Source: Streptomyces bauhiniae (GTDB lineage: Bacteria; Actinomycetota; Actinomycetes; Streptomycetales; Streptomycetaceae). From it: DNA of 64,000 nt. Below, piece by piece: positions 34,486 through 43,957 of this stretch. Positions within the stretch are counted from its first letter, which is position 1. Every line of letters starts with the position of its first letter. The DNA lies in NCBI RefSeq assembly GCF_004784475.1, contig NZ_SRRT01000004.1, positions 248,001-312,000 on the forward strand, in the 5' to 3' direction. The position numbers and the translations under genes were made by a program. The notes under the pieces are model-generated. The model did no database searches, was not told the DNA's origin, and saw only the letters and a program-made list of their open reading frames with translations.

Positions 34486-34719
34486 ATGGCCGATCCGACG
34501 CACCATCCGCACATCGTGGTCCACCCCCCGGCGCTCGACGGCTCCCGCCGGGTCACCGAGGGCGAGGTCACCCTCGGCCTCGCCTCCCACCTGGACGACG
34601 TGATCGAGATCCTCCGCCTGGCCGACCTCGACCGCATCGAGGTCGAGGAGAGCGACCTGATCGACTGGCTGGGCGGTGGCCCGGACGACTGGCCGGGGCT
34701 GTCGGAGCACGAGCTGTGA
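34486..34719 (+). CDS. Small hypothetical protein
   Basis: A protein of 77 residues, acidic in its second half (DLDRIEVEESDLIDWLGGGPDDW). The internal ATG at 34486 is preferred because the longer frame reaches into the promoter region of the divergent mannosidase gene. The sequence HIVVHPPALDGSRRVTEGEVTLGLASHLDDVIEILRLADL looks like a small alpha/beta domain found widely in Streptomyces. No function known. Confidence 0.68.
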   Translation: MADPTHHPHIVVHPPALDGSRRVTEGEVTLGLASHLDDVIEILRLADLDRIEVEESDLIDWLGGGPDDWPGLSEHEL

Positions 34720-34882
34720 GGTACCGGGCGACAGGAGCCGTGAGGCGCAAGGCTCCGGGGGGGGCCAACCTCAAATCAACCTCTGAAGACCGCCCGAAAG
34801 GCTTCAACCTCCGTCGAATGAGGGCAGATTGAGAGTGCGAGGTCCCGCCGGGACGGGGGTGGCGGGTCTCGCGGACGGGGGA

Positions 34883-34936
34883 CTTGTGGGGCGCGGTCTC
34901 GGCCGGAAGGCCACGGGGGCGACCGCGCCCCGCAAG
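34883..34936 (-). terminator. Terminator after the acyl-CoA ligase genes
   Basis: CTTG-T-GGGGCGCGGTC pairs with GACCGCGCCCC-G-CAAG; a second small stem (GGCC...GGCC) lies inside the loop. It starts five bases past the stop of the ligase gene. The rest of the 34720-34940 gap shows nothing else that I can name. Confidence 0.75.
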
Positions 34937-34940
34937 CAGG

Positions 34941-36545
34941 TCAGGAGCCGTGCGCGCGGCGCAGCTCGACCTTGCGGACCTTGCCGGACACCGTCATCGG
35001 GAAGGCGTCGAGGAGCTGGAGCCGGCTCGGGATCTTGTAGTGGGCCAGCCGGTCCCGGCAGAAGGCGCGCAGTTCGTCCAGCGTGAGCGGGTCGGCCGGG
35101 TCGAGCGGGATGACACAGGCGAGGACCTCCTCGCCGTACCGCTCGTGCGGTACGCCGACCACCTGCACGTCCCGGATCTTGGGGTGGGCGTAGAGGAACT
35201 CCTCGATCTCGCGCGGGTAGATGTTCTCCCCACCCCGGATGATCATGTCCTTGATGCGGCCGACGATCTCCACATAGCCGTCCTCACGCATCACGGCGAG
35301 GTCGCCGGTGTGCATCCAGCGGCCGGTGTCGATGGCCTCGGCGCTCTTCTCCGGCTCCTCCCAGTAGCCGAGCATGACGCTGTAGCCACGGGTGCACAGC
35401 TCGCCGGCCTCACCGCGCGGCACTGTGATACCGGTGGCCGGGTCGACCACCTTGACCTCCAGATGCGGCAGAACGCGGCCGACGGTGCCGGTGCGGTGCT
35501 CCAGGTCGTCGTCCACACGGGTCTGCAGGGAGACCGGGGAGGTCTCGGTCATGCCGTAGCAGATGGACACCTCGGCCATGTGCATCTCGGCGACCACCCG
35601 CTTCATCACCTCCACCGGGCAGGGCGAGCCCGCCATGATGCCGGTGCGCAGGGTGGAGAGGTCGTACTCCGCGAACTCGGGGAGGTTCAGCTCGGCGATG
35701 AACATCGTGGGCACCCCGTACAGCGAGGTGCACCGCTCCCGCTGGACCGCCTCCAGGGTGGCCCGGGGCTCGAAGGACGGGGCCGGGATGACGATGCAGG
35801 CGCCGTGGGAAGTGGCCGCGAGGTTGCCCATCACCATGCCGAAACAGTGGTAGAAGGGCACGGGTACGCAGATGCGGTCCTGCTCGGTGTAGGCGACCAA
35901 CTCTCCTACGAAGAAACCGTTGTTGAGGATGTTGTGGTGGGAGAGGGTGGCGCCCTTCGGGAAGCCGGTGGTGCCTGAGGTGTACTGGATGTTGATCGGG
36001 TCGTCGCAGGACAACTCGGCTTCGCGGGCGCGCAGTTGTTGCGCGGAGACCTCGCTGCCGAGTGCGGTGAACTCCTCCCAGCTCGGGTCCCCGAAGTACA
36101 CCTTCCGCGTCAACTGAGGCAGCTTCGGGCGGACTTCGTCCACCATCGCCCGGTAGTCGCTCCCCTTGTGCTCGGTGGAGGCGAACAGCAGGGAAACACC
36201 GGCCTGCCGGAGGACGTACTCCACCTCGTGGGTGCGGTACGCCGGGTTGACGTTGACCATGATCGCGCCGACCTGCGCGGTGGCGTACTGGACGAGCACC
36301 CACTCCGCCCGGTTGACCGCCCAGACGCCCACCCGGTCACCCTTGGCCACCCCGGAGGCGAGCAGCGCGCGGGCCAGCCGCTCGATGTCGGCGGCGAACT
36401 CGGCGTAGGTCCAGCGGCGCCCGGCGGGCACGTCGACCAGGGCCTCCCGGTCCGGCCAAGTGGCCGCAGTGCGAGCGAGGTTGGCGCCGATGGTGTCGCC
36501 GAGCAGGGCGGTGTCTCCGGTGCCGTGGGTGTAGGAGAGGGTCAC
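34941..36545 (-). CDS. AMP-binding fatty-acyl-CoA ligase (FadD-like)
   Basis: A protein of 534 residues from a GTG start. The phosphate-binding [11 protein letters not shown] lies at 188-198, YGMTETSP in the middle, [15 protein letters not shown] and [19 protein letters not shown] near the hinge, and the catalytic Lys522 in VSGKVRK. It activates a medium- or long-chain fatty acid to its CoA ester. The N-terminus is of the type seen in FadD-like ligases of actinomycetes. Its GTGA overlap with the upstream ligase shows that the two form one operon. Confidence 0.93.
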   Translation of the reverse strand: MTLSYTHGTGDTALLGDTIGANLARTAATWPDREALVDVPAGRRWTYAEFAADIERLARALLASGVAKGDRVGVWAVNRAEWVLVQYATAQVGAIMVNVNPAYRTHEVEYVLRQAGVSLLFASTEHKGSDYRAMVDEVRPKLPQLTRKVYFGDPSWEEFTALGSEVSAQQLRAREAELSCDDPINIQYTSGTTGFPKGATLSHHNILNNGFFVGELVAYTEQDRICVPVPFYHCFGMVMGNLAATSHGACIVIPAPSFEPRATLEAVQRERCTSLYGVPTMFIAELNLPEFAEYDLSTLRTGIMAGSPCPVEVMKRVVAEMHMAEVSICYGMTETSPVSLQTRVDDDLEHRTGTVGRVLPHLEVKVVDPATGITVPRGEAGELCTRGYSVMLGYWEEPEKSAEAIDTGRWMHTGDLAVMREDGYVEIVGRIKDMIIRGGENIYPREIEEFLYAHPKIRDVQVVGVPHERYGEEVLACVIPLDPADPLTLDELRAFCRDRLAHYKIPSRLQLLDAFPMTVSGKVRKVELRRAHGS

Positions 36546-38215
36546 CGGAAGTCCTCCTCGCGGTACTCGTCCGCCGAGCCCGCGGCCGTGGCCTCGCGCA
36601 GTTCGATGCGGCGGATCTTGCCGGACACGGTCTTGGGCAGCGGCCCGAACTCCAGCCTGCGCAGCCGCTTGTAGGGCGCGAGCACCTCACGGGAGTGCTC
36701 GAAGAGCGCCTTCGCGGTGCCGGGTCCGGGCTCCCAGCCCTCGGCGAGCACCACGTACGCCTTCGGTACCGCGAGCCGGAGGTCGTCGGGGGCGGGGACG
36801 ACGGCCGCCTCGGCAACGGCCTCATGCTCCAGCAGGGCGCTCTCCAGCTCGAAGGGGCTGATCTTGTAGTCGCTGGCCTTAAATACATCATCACTTCGCC
36901 CCGTATAGAAGACATATCCGTCTTCGTCGCGGGAACCGATGTCGCCGGTGCGGTAGTAGCCCTCGGCCATCGCCTCGGCGGTGCGCTCGGGGTCGCCGTG
37001 GTAGCCGGTCATCAGGCCGACTGGCCGCACGGAGAGGTCGAGCGCGATCTCGCCCTCGGTGGCGCCGGGCGCTCCGGTGACCGGGTCGAGGAGTTCGACG
37101 CGGTAGCCGGGGCTGGGGCGGCCCATGGAGCCGGAACGCAGTTCCTGGCCGGGGCTGTTGGAGATCTGCACGGCCGTCTCGGTCTGCCCGAACCCGTCCC
37201 GTACGGTGACGCCCCAGGCCCGCCGGACCTGTTCGACCACCTCGGGGTTGAGCGGTTCCCCGGCGGCGACGGCCTCGCGGGGCGGGGTGGCGAGCTGGGT
37301 CAGGTCGGCCTGGATCAGCATCCGCCACACGGTGGGCGGCGCGCAGAACGTGGTGACCCGGGCCCGGTCCATCTCGGCCATCAGCCGGCCGGCGTCGAAG
37401 CGGGAGTAGTTGACGACGAAGACGGTCGCCTCGGCGTTCCAGGGCGCGAACAGGTTGGACCAGGCGTGCTTGGCCCAGCCGGGCGAGGAGATGTTGAGGT
37501 GCACGTCGCCCGGCTTCAGCCCGATCCAGTACAGGGTGGCGAGATGGCCGACCGGGTACGAGGTGTGGGTGTGCTCGACCAGCTTGGGGCGGGCGGTCGT
37601 CCCGGAGGTGAAGTACAGCATCAGCGGGTCGTCGGCGAGGGTCGGCCCGTCGGGCAGGAACCCGGCGGGGACCGCGTAGGCGTCCTCGTACGGCTCCCAC
37701 GCCTCCTCGGGCAGGCCGCCGACCGAGATCCGGGTGTAGGTGCCGGGGACCTCGGCGAACTTGGCGGTGTCCTCGGCGCGCGCGATGACGTGCGCGACCT
37801 CGCCGCGGTCGACCCGGTCGCGCAGGTCGGCGGGGCCGAGCAGCGGGGTGGCCGGGATGACCACGGCACGCAGCTTCATCGCGGCGAGCATGGTCTCCCA
37901 CAGCTCGGCCTGGTTGCCGAGCATGACGAGGACCCGGTCCCCGGCGCCGACGCCCAGCGCCTTGAGGTGGTTGGCCACCCGGTCGGAGCGGTCGGACAGC
38001 TCGGCGAAGGAGAGCCGGGTCTCGGTGCCGTCCTCCTCCACGATGTGCAGGGCGGTGCGGTCGTTGCCCTCCGCGATCACGTCGAACCAGTCCAGCGCCC
38101 AGTTGAAGTGCTCCAACTCGGGCCAGCGGAAGCCGTCGTGGGCGGCCTGGTAGTCCTCCCGGTGCTCCAGCAGGAAATCGCGGGCGCTGCGGAACAGCTC
38201 CGTCGGGGTCGTCAT
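36542..38215 (-). CDS. AMP-binding acyl-CoA synthetase (acetoacetyl/medium-chain type)
   Basis: A protein of 557 residues with [11 protein letters not shown] at 201-211, GFGQTETA, the [20 protein letters not shown] hinge and [13 protein letters not shown] near the end. The long N-terminus ([20 protein letters not shown]) belongs to the acyl-CoA synthetases closer to acetyl- or medium-chain enzymes than to FadD. The ATG at 38215 is chosen over an upstream ATG in the promoter region. Two different ligases in one operon suggest activation of more than one acid, perhaps of varying chain length. Confidence 0.92.
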   Translation of the reverse strand: MTTPTELFRSARDFLLEHREDYQAAHDGFRWPELEHFNWALDWFDVIAEGNDRTALHIVEEDGTETRLSFAELSDRSDRVANHLKALGVGAGDRVLVMLGNQAELWETMLAAMKLRAVVIPATPLLGPADLRDRVDRGEVAHVIARAEDTAKFAEVPGTYTRISVGGLPEEAWEPYEDAYAVPAGFLPDGPTLADDPLMLYFTSGTTARPKLVEHTHTSYPVGHLATLYWIGLKPGDVHLNISSPGWAKHAWSNLFAPWNAEATVFVVNYSRFDAGRLMAEMDRARVTTFCAPPTVWRMLIQADLTQLATPPREAVAAGEPLNPEVVEQVRRAWGVTVRDGFGQTETAVQISNSPGQELRSGSMGRPSPGYRVELLDPVTGAPGATEGEIALDLSVRPVGLMTGYHGDPERTAEAMAEGYYRTGDIGSRDEDGYVFYTGRSDDVFKASDYKISPFELESALLEHEAVAEAAVVPAPDDLRLAVPKAYVVLAEGWEPGPGTAKALFEHSREVLAPYKRLRRLEFGPLPKTVSGKIRRIELREATAAGSADEYREEDFR

Positions 38216-38321
38216 CCGTGTCCTCCTCGCTGCCGCGGTCGTCCACCGCCGGTGCACTCCCGCGTCCCGGACCATTGCCGGGCGGCTCTCCCCCATCGTC
38301 TAATCCGTGATGCGGGTCTCA

Positions 38322-38341
38322 CCACCCCCGAACGGGGGTGG
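38322..38341. promoter_or_regulatory. Perfect palindrome CCACCCCCGAACGGGGGTGG
   Basis: Perfect 9-2-9 inverted repeat, 20 bases before the chosen start of the GAF-LuxR gene and in the region it shares with the divergent ligase operon. It may be an operator for that regulator or an mRNA leader hairpin. Confidence 0.5.
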
Positions 38342-38361
38342 CGGCACGAAGGAGCGAGAAG

Positions 38362-39186
38362 GTGGCAGCAGATGCCGTGGCGACGGCGGAGATTCGGGGT
38401 GCGCTGGCCGGGCTGCGGCGCGCGACGGGACTGCCGGTCGCGTTCGGCGGAGCGGTCGGCCCCGGCGCGGCGCAGATCCGGATCAGCGAACTGAGCGGCA
38501 CCGCGACCGGCGCCCTGCGCTCGCTGGTGGTGACCTCGGGCACCGGGCTCGGCGGCCGGGCGGTCGCGCTGGGCCGGGCCTGTGCGGTGCCGGACTACTC
38601 CAGTTCCCGCCGGATCAGCCACGAGTACGACGCCCCGGTGGCCGCCGAGGGCCTGCGCTCCGTCCTCGCGGTACCGCTGGTGGTACGGCACCGGGTGCGC
38701 GGGGTGCTCTACGGCGCGCTGCGCACCGCCCAGCCGTTGGGCGACCGGGCGCTCGGCGGTGCGGTGGCGGCGGCGCGGGAGGTCGAGCGGGCGCTCGCGG
38801 TACGGGACGAGGCGCGGGGTCTGCTGGCCGCGCTCCGGCCCGCCGTACCGGAGCCGGGGGCGGGCCAGGAGCACGTACGGGAGGCGCACGCGGCGCTGCG
38901 GGCGCTGGCCCCGCGCATCGCGGACCCGGAGCTGCGGGCCGAACTGCTGGCGGCCTGCGACCTGCTGACCGCACCGGCCCCGCAAGGGTCCCCGGCGCTG
39001 GCCCCGCGCGAGCTGGACGTGCTGACCTGGGTGGCGACCGGCGCCACCAACGCGGCCGTCGCCGACCGGCTGGGCCTGCGCCCGGAGACGGTGAAGGGCT
39101 ATCTGCGCGCGGCGATGCGCAAACTGGGCGCGCACACCCGGGGGGAGGCGGTGACGGCGGCACGCCGGGCCGGGGTCCTCCCCTAG
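38362..39186 (+). CDS. LuxR-family regulator with N-terminal GAF-like domain
   Basis: A protein of 274 residues. AAGGAG just before the GTG at 38362 decides the start (a GTG eight codons earlier lacks one). Residues about 10-150 resemble a GAF domain (LRSLVVTSGTGLGGRAVALGRACAVPDY); the C-terminal 65 residues are a LuxR HTH: LAPRELDVLTWVATGATNAAVADRLGLRPETVKGYLRAAMRKLG. No receiver domain is present. It is divergent from the two acyl-CoA ligase genes and probably controls them; the shared region contains a perfect 20-bp palindrome. Confidence 0.9.
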   Translation: MAADAVATAEIRGALAGLRRATGLPVAFGGAVGPGAAQIRISELSGTATGALRSLVVTSGTGLGGRAVALGRACAVPDYSSSRRISHEYDAPVAAEGLRSVLAVPLVVRHRVRGVLYGALRTAQPLGDRALGGAVAAAREVERALAVRDEARGLLAALRPAVPEPGAGQEHVREAHAALRALAPRIADPELRAELLAACDLLTAPAPQGSPALAPRELDVLTWVATGATNAAVADRLGLRPETVKGYLRAAMRKLGAHTRGEAVTAARRAGVLP

Positions 39187-39372
39187 GGGCCGGAACCGGA
39201 CACTCCGGTCCCCCGGCAACCGCCGGCGAAACATGCCATTCACATAGGCCCGCTTTGAATTGCGCGATGCTTGACGGGCTGTTATTTCCCTCACCACGAC
39301 TTCTCGCCGAATTCCGGGCTCCGTTGCCTAGAATTTGGCCCGGACACGACACACGAGGGGAGCGGGCGAACC

Positions 39373-42210
39373 GTGCGACGGGACTTCCAGGAGCCTGCCC
39401 GATGCCGCCCCGACCTGCTCATCGGCCGCGAGGAACTGTTCGCCGACGCGAAGGAACAGCTCGGCTCGGGCGGCAGTGTGCTGGTGCACGGCCCGGCCGG
39501 AATAGGGAAATCGACCTTCCTGCGGGCATTGGCCGAGGAATACGGCGCCACGGCGCACACCGTGTTGCGCTGCTCGGCCACCGAGTCCGAATCGCATCTG
39601 CCCTTCCTCGCCCTGGCCGACCTCCTCGGGCTGGTCCTGGACGAGATCGCGCCGCACCTCCCCTCCGCCCAGTTGACCGCGCTGGAGTCGGCGCTCACCG
39701 GCCGGGGCGAGTCCAGCCTCCAGCGCGACGGCCTCGCCCTGCGCCTGGCGGTGCTCTCGGCGCTGCGCGCCCTCGCCGCGCGCGGCCCGGTCCTGCTGGT
39801 CGCCGACGACCTCCAGTGGCTCGACCCGGCCAGCGCCGAACTGCTCGGCTTCGCCGCCCGCCGCCTGGACGGCACCCCGGTGCAACTGCTGTGCGCGGTC
39901 CGCACCGAGGGCCCGGAGAGCCAGGAGTACGACCGTCACTTGCGCGCCTGTCCCCCGGACACCGCCGCCGTCCGGCTGGGCCCCCTCAACCGCACCCAGG
40001 TGGCCCGGCTGCTGGACCACCGGGGCCACGGCGCGCTCCCCCGCTCCACGGTGCGCGAGATCCACCGCACCAGCGGCGGCAACCCGCTGTTCGCGCTGGA
40101 GCTGAGCCGGGCGCTGGCCGACAGCCCGACCCCGCCTAGGCCCGGCGAGCCGCTGCCGGTGCCGACCTCGCTGCGCGCCCTGGTGCTCAGCCGGCTGGAC
40201 ATGCTCTCGGTGGAGGCCCGCCGCACCCTGCTGGTGGCCAGCGCGGGCGCCCGTCCCACCCCGGCCCTGCTGCACGCGGCCGGCCGGGAGAACGCCGAGG
40301 CGGAGTGCGCCCAGGCCGCCGAACTCGGCCTGCTCGCCACCGAACCGGAGGCCCCGGCCGTACGGTTCGCGCACCCCCTGATCTCCGCCGCCCTCTACGC
40401 CGAGGCACCCGCCCCCGAGCGGCGGGCCGCGCACGCGGCGCTGTCCACCGCCGCCTCCGACCCGATCGAGCGCGCCCGGCACCTGGCGCTGGCCACCACC
40501 GGCACCGACCCGGAGGTGGCGGCGAGGCTCGCCGGGGCCGCGACCCTCGCCCGCGACCGGGGCGCACCCTCCGTCGCCGCCCAGCTCGGCCTGCTGGCCG
40601 CGCGCCGCACGCCGGCCGACGGCGTGCCCGGCGCCGAGGAGCGGCGGCTGACCGCCGCGGAGGACGCGATCACGGCCGGCGAAGTCGACCTCGCCCGGGA
40701 CATCGCGCGCGAGGTGCTGAGCCGTACCGCCGTGCCCGCCGAGCGGGTGCGGGCCTGGATCGTGGTCATCGACACCGCCGGGCACACCATGGCCGAGGTC
40801 GACGCCGTCTTCCCGCAGGCGCTCGCCGACGCCGGGCAGGACCCCCGGCTGCTGGCCCTGGTCAACTACCAGCTCGCCTGGCGCGCGCTGATCGTGCAGG
40901 GCGACTTCACCGAGGCCCGTACCGCCGCCGCGCACGCGGCCGCGCTGGCCGAGCACGGCGGGGACCGGCGCACCGAGCTGCTGGCGCTGGCCTTCCAGGC
41001 GCAGACGGAGACGCTGATGGGTCATCCGGAGGCACCGCGCACCATCAAGCGGGCGCTGCGTGAGCCGCAGGACGCGTCGGTGGCGTGCCATCACAACGGG
41101 GCGGGCAGCGCGCGGTTCCGCTGGCTGGTCATGGGCGACCGGCTGGCCGAGGCGCGCGGCACGGTGACCGCGCTGCTGGGCGAGGTGCGGCGGCGGGGCT
41201 CGGTGGAGAGCGAGGTGCACTTCCTGCGCGGGCTCGCGGAGACCGAGCTGCACGCCGGGAACTGCGGACGCGCCCTGGAGCTGGCCCGCGAGGCGCTCCG
41301 GCTGGCGCGGGACTCGGGGATCGGGGAGACCGCCTCCGCCATGCTGACCTCGCTGGCCGAGGCGTCCGGCGGGGACGTGGGCCGGGCCCTGTCGCTGGCC
41401 CGCGAGGCGGTGGCGCACGCCGAGCAGGACGGCGACCAGATGTACCTCTCGCGTGCGCTCGCGGCCCTCGGGTACGCCCAACTGGTGGCCGGGGACGCGG
41501 CGGGCACGGTGCGCGCGCTGCGCCGGGTACGCCGTCTGGAGCAGGACCTCGGCATCACCGATCCGGCGCGCGGACGCTGGCAGGGGGATCTGGCGGAGGC
41601 GCTGGTCCGCATCGGTGAACCCGCCGAGGCGCAGGACCTCATCGACACCAGCCGGGAGCACGCCGAGCGCCTCGGCCGGGCGAGCGTGCTCGCGGTGCTG
41701 GACCGGGCGGAGGCCCTGGTGCGGGCGGCCCGCGGCGACCAGGAGGGCGCGCTGACCCGGCTGACGTCCGCTCAGGACCGGCTCACCGAGCTGGGCTACG
41801 GTCTGGAGGCGGCCCGCGCCGCGTTCTCCCTGGCCCAGCTCCGCGCCCGCTCCCCGGAGGGGGCCCGCCGCCGGGGTACGGCGTACGACGAGGCGACCCG
41901 GCTGTTCCGGCGCTGCCGGGCGCTGCCGTGGCTGGGCCAGGTGGACGAGGCCCGCAGCGCGCCGGAGCCCGCGCCGCCGGTGCCGGTGCCGGACGCCCCG
42001 GAGGCACTGGACGCGCTGGCGGGGCTGGCCGCGATGGAGCGTCAGGTGGCCGCGCTGGTGATGGAGGGGGCCACCAACCGGGAGATAGCCGCACGGCTGT
42101 TCGTGAGCGTGAAGACGGTGGAGGCGACCCTGACCCGGGTCTACCGGAAGCTGGGCATCCGCTCACGGGTGGACATCGTCCGATTGGCCGCAGGTCGCCG
42201 CGCGAAGTGA
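39373..42210 (+). CDS. Large ATP-binding LuxR regulator (LAL/MalT type)
   Basis: A protein of 945 residues. Walker A GPAGIGKS lies at 40-47, the Walker B VLLVADDLQWLD near 140, then a long helical TPR-like middle (about 350-860), and a LuxR HTH at the C-terminus (ALAGLAAMERQVAALVMEGATNREIAARLFVSVKTVEATLTRVYRKLGI). This is the size and order of LAL regulators, which switch on operons after binding ATP and an inducer. The GTG at 39373 follows GAGGGGAGCG. It lies upstream of the trypsin gene on the same strand, but with a 235-base gap that contains a palindrome, so it may control that gene. Confidence 0.92.
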   Translation: MRRDFQEPARCRPDLLIGREELFADAKEQLGSGGSVLVHGPAGIGKSTFLRALAEEYGATAHTVLRCSATESESHLPFLALADLLGLVLDEIAPHLPSAQLTALESALTGRGESSLQRDGLALRLAVLSALRALAARGPVLLVADDLQWLDPASAELLGFAARRLDGTPVQLLCAVRTEGPESQEYDRHLRACPPDTAAVRLGPLNRTQVARLLDHRGHGALPRSTVREIHRTSGGNPLFALELSRALADSPTPPRPGEPLPVPTSLRALVLSRLDMLSVEARRTLLVASAGARPTPALLHAAGRENAEAECAQAAELGLLATEPEAPAVRFAHPLISAALYAEAPAPERRAAHAALSTAASDPIERARHLALATTGTDPEVAARLAGAATLARDRGAPSVAAQLGLLAARRTPADGVPGAEERRLTAAEDAITAGEVDLARDIAREVLSRTAVPAERVRAWIVVIDTAGHTMAEVDAVFPQALADAGQDPRLLALVNYQLAWRALIVQGDFTEARTAAAHAAALAEHGGDRRTELLALAFQAQTETLMGHPEAPRTIKRALREPQDASVACHHNGAGSARFRWLVMGDRLAEARGTVTALLGEVRRRGSVESEVHFLRGLAETELHAGNCGRALELAREALRLARDSGIGETASAMLTSLAEASGGDVGRALSLAREAVAHAEQDGDQMYLSRALAALGYAQLVAGDAAGTVRALRRVRRLEQDLGITDPARGRWQGDLAEALVRIGEPAEAQDLIDTSREHAERLGRASVLAVLDRAEALVRAARGDQEGALTRLTSAQDRLTELGYGLEAARAAFSLAQLRARSPEGARRRGTAYDEATRLFRRCRALPWLGQVDEARSAPEPAPPVPVPDAPEALDALAGLAAMERQVAALVMEGATNREIAARLFVSVKTVEATLTRVYRKLGIRSRVDIVRLAAGRRAK

Positions 42211-42257
42211 CGGCGCCCCCGGTTAACTGAGCCGGACCGAGGGTTTTCCCTCCCCCG

Positions 42258-42271
42258 ACCCCCTAGGGGGT
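42258..42271. promoter_or_regulatory. Perfect palindrome ACCCCCTAGGGGGT before the trypsin gene
   Basis: A 14-bp perfect inverted repeat in the 235-base region between the LAL regulator and the protease gene, 175 bases upstream of the latter. The C5/G5 arms resemble the palindrome at 38322-38341 but with a shorter spacer. Confidence 0.45.
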
Positions 42272-42445
42272 TCCCTCATTGGGAGGCGGGAGTTCCGGGT
42301 CCTAGCGTGAGGGGCGTGCCGCTCGCCGGGCACACGGGTTCGGAATCCCGCCCCTCTCCGCTCCACCGGAGTCGGGGGTGCCCCGTCCCGTGCTCCACCC
42401 CCACACCCGCGCGACCCCCACCGGCAACCCCCACTGAGGAGACTC

Positions 42446-43237
42446 ATGTTCGGGCTCAGACGTGCCAGAAAGACCGCCGTGACCGTGCTGGCGACCGCCG
42501 CCGCCGCGGCGACCGCGCTCGTGGCCGCCCCCGCGGCGAGCGCCGCGCCCCAGCCCATCGTGGGCGGCACGACCACCACCACGACCGCGTACCCGTACGT
42601 CATGCAGATCACGGACGCGTCCGGCAACCAGTTCTGCGGCGGCACCCTGGTGTCCGCCAAGAAGGTGGTCACGGCGGCCCACTGCATGGTCGGCGAGTCG
42701 ACGAGCAGCGTCCGCGTGGTCGGTGGCCGCACCTACCTCAACGGCACCAACGGCACGGTGAGCCGCGTCAGCAAGATCTGGATCAACCCGGACTACACCG
42801 ACGCCACCCGCGGCGACGACGTGGCCGTGCTGACCCTGTCGACGTCGATGCCGTACACCCCGGTGTCCTACGTCTCCTCCTCCCAGACGAGTGTCTACGC
42901 GGCCGGCACCACGGCCCGCATCCTCGGCTGGGGCACCACCTCGGAGAACGGCAACTCCTCCAACCAGCTTCGGACCGCGACGGTGCCCACCGTGTCCGAC
43001 TCGAGCTGCCGTAGCTCCTACGGTTCGGACTTCGTCCAGTCCGACATGGTCTGCGCCGGACTCACCTCCGGTGGCGTCGACACCTGCCAGGGCGACAGCG
43101 GCGGTCCCCTGATCATCGGGGGCGTCCTGGCAGGGATCACTTCCTGGGGCGAGGGCTGCGCGGAGGCCGGTTACCCGGGTGTCTACACCCGGCTGACCAC
43201 CTTCTCCAGCCTGGTGACCACGCAGGTCAACTCCTGA
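42446..43237 (+). CDS. Secreted trypsin-like serine protease (S1 family)
   Basis: A protein of 263 residues: signal peptide to about 33, a four-residue pro-region, and mature enzyme beginning IVGG at 38-41. The catalytic triad is His79 (TAAHC), Asp125 (GDDVAVL) and Ser218 (GDSGGP). Asp212 at the base of the S1 pocket (VDTCQGDSGG) predicts cleavage after Arg or Lys. Six cysteines fit three disulfides. It resembles Streptomyces griseus trypsin. GAGGAG precedes the ATG. The short pro-peptide means activation by removing only a few residues. Confidence 0.95.
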   Translation: MFGLRRARKTAVTVLATAAAAATALVAAPAASAAPQPIVGGTTTTTTAYPYVMQITDASGNQFCGGTLVSAKKVVTAAHCMVGESTSSVRVVGGRTYLNGTNGTVSRVSKIWINPDYTDATRGDDVAVLTLSTSMPYTPVSYVSSSQTSVYAAGTTARILGWGTTSENGNSSNQLRTATVPTVSDSSCRSSYGSDFVQSDMVCAGLTSGGVDTCQGDSGGPLIIGGVLAGITSWGEGCAEAGYPGVYTRLTTFSSLVTTQVNS

Positions 43238-43249
43238 CCCGGAAGATTT

Positions 43250-43314
43250 CCCGAGCCTGCTCGGGTGCATGACCAGGGGGGCGCTGCGAGCCACCACGAG
43301 CGGCCCGCAGCGCC
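43250..43314 (+). terminator. Two hairpins after the protease gene
   Basis: CCCGAG-CCTG-CTCGGG (43250-43265) starts 12 bases past the protease stop; a second stem GGCGCTGCG/CGCAGCGCC (43280-43288, 43306-43314) follows. They probably terminate the protease transcript. The rest of the gap to 43469 shows nothing that I can name. Confidence 0.6.
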
Positions 43315-43469
43315 TCCCTATCCAACGCCCCCAGACGATTCCCCCGGGGGCGTACCCATGGGCGCGTGCGGTTCCGCGTGCGCCGGTGGCACTCCGGTCC
43401 ATCCGCCGGGCAGGTGACCCGCCGGGGTGAACCCCCAGGTGACGGACGGCGATTCCCTACGATCGAGGC

Positions 43470-43910
43470 GTGTCTCTCTTCACGCTCGAACGCACCGTCC
43501 CCCTCTCGCTCGCCGAGGCATGGCGCCGGATCACCGACTGGCCCCGGCACGGGGACCTGGTGCCGCTCACCCGGATGACGGTGGTGACACCCCCGCCGAC
43601 CGGCGTGGGCTCCCGCATCCTCGCCCGTACGGGTGTCGGCCCGCTGCAATTCGACGACCCGATGGACATCACCGTGTGGCGCCCTCCGCTGGACGGCGAA
43701 CCGGGGCTGTGCCGGCTGGAGAAGCGCGGCCGGGTGGTGCTCGGCTGGGCGGAGATCGAGGTACGGCCGGGTCCCGGCGGGCGGGCCCGCGTGGTGTGGC
43801 GGGAGGAACTCCGCGTGTCCTTCCTGCCCCACGCCTTGGACGGGGTGGTGACGAGCGCGGCACAGTGGATGTTCGGCCGCGTGGTGAACGGGGTGCTCAG
43901 GCGGGAGTGA
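43470..43910 (+). CDS. SRPBCC-fold protein
   Basis: A protein of 146 residues from a GTG start without a clear ribosome site. FTLERTVPLSLAEAWRRITDWPRHGDLVPLTRMTV, the alternating strands that follow, and a long C-terminal helix (GVVTSAAQWMFGRVVNGVLRR) fit the SRPBCC (START-like) ligand-binding fold. Proteins of this kind bind or modify hydrophobic small molecules, or act as polyketide cyclases; no partner genes point to a ligand. It converges on xdhC. Confidence 0.78.
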   Translation: MSLFTLERTVPLSLAEAWRRITDWPRHGDLVPLTRMTVVTPPPTGVGSRILARTGVGPLQFDDPMDITVWRPPLDGEPGLCRLEKRGRVVLGWAEIEVRPGPGGRARVVWREELRVSFLPHALDGVVTSAAQWMFGRVVNGVLRRE

Positions 43911-43939
43911 GCCGGCGAAGCCCGGTCGGCCAGGAAGCG

Positions 43940-43957
43940 CGCCCGCTCAGGCGGGCG
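43940..43957. terminator. Hairpin over the xdhC stop codon
   Basis: CGCCCGC and GCGGGCG form a 7-bp stem with TCAG as loop; the loop contains the stop codon of xdhC. It lies between the convergent SRPBCC and xdhC genes and may end both transcripts. Confidence 0.55.

Noticed and set aside
34803..34818. TTCAACCTCCGTCGAA as a possible third copy of the purine operator
   Set aside because: The spacer is four rather than five bases, one arm has a mismatch, and it lies downstream of the ligase operon rather than at a promoter.
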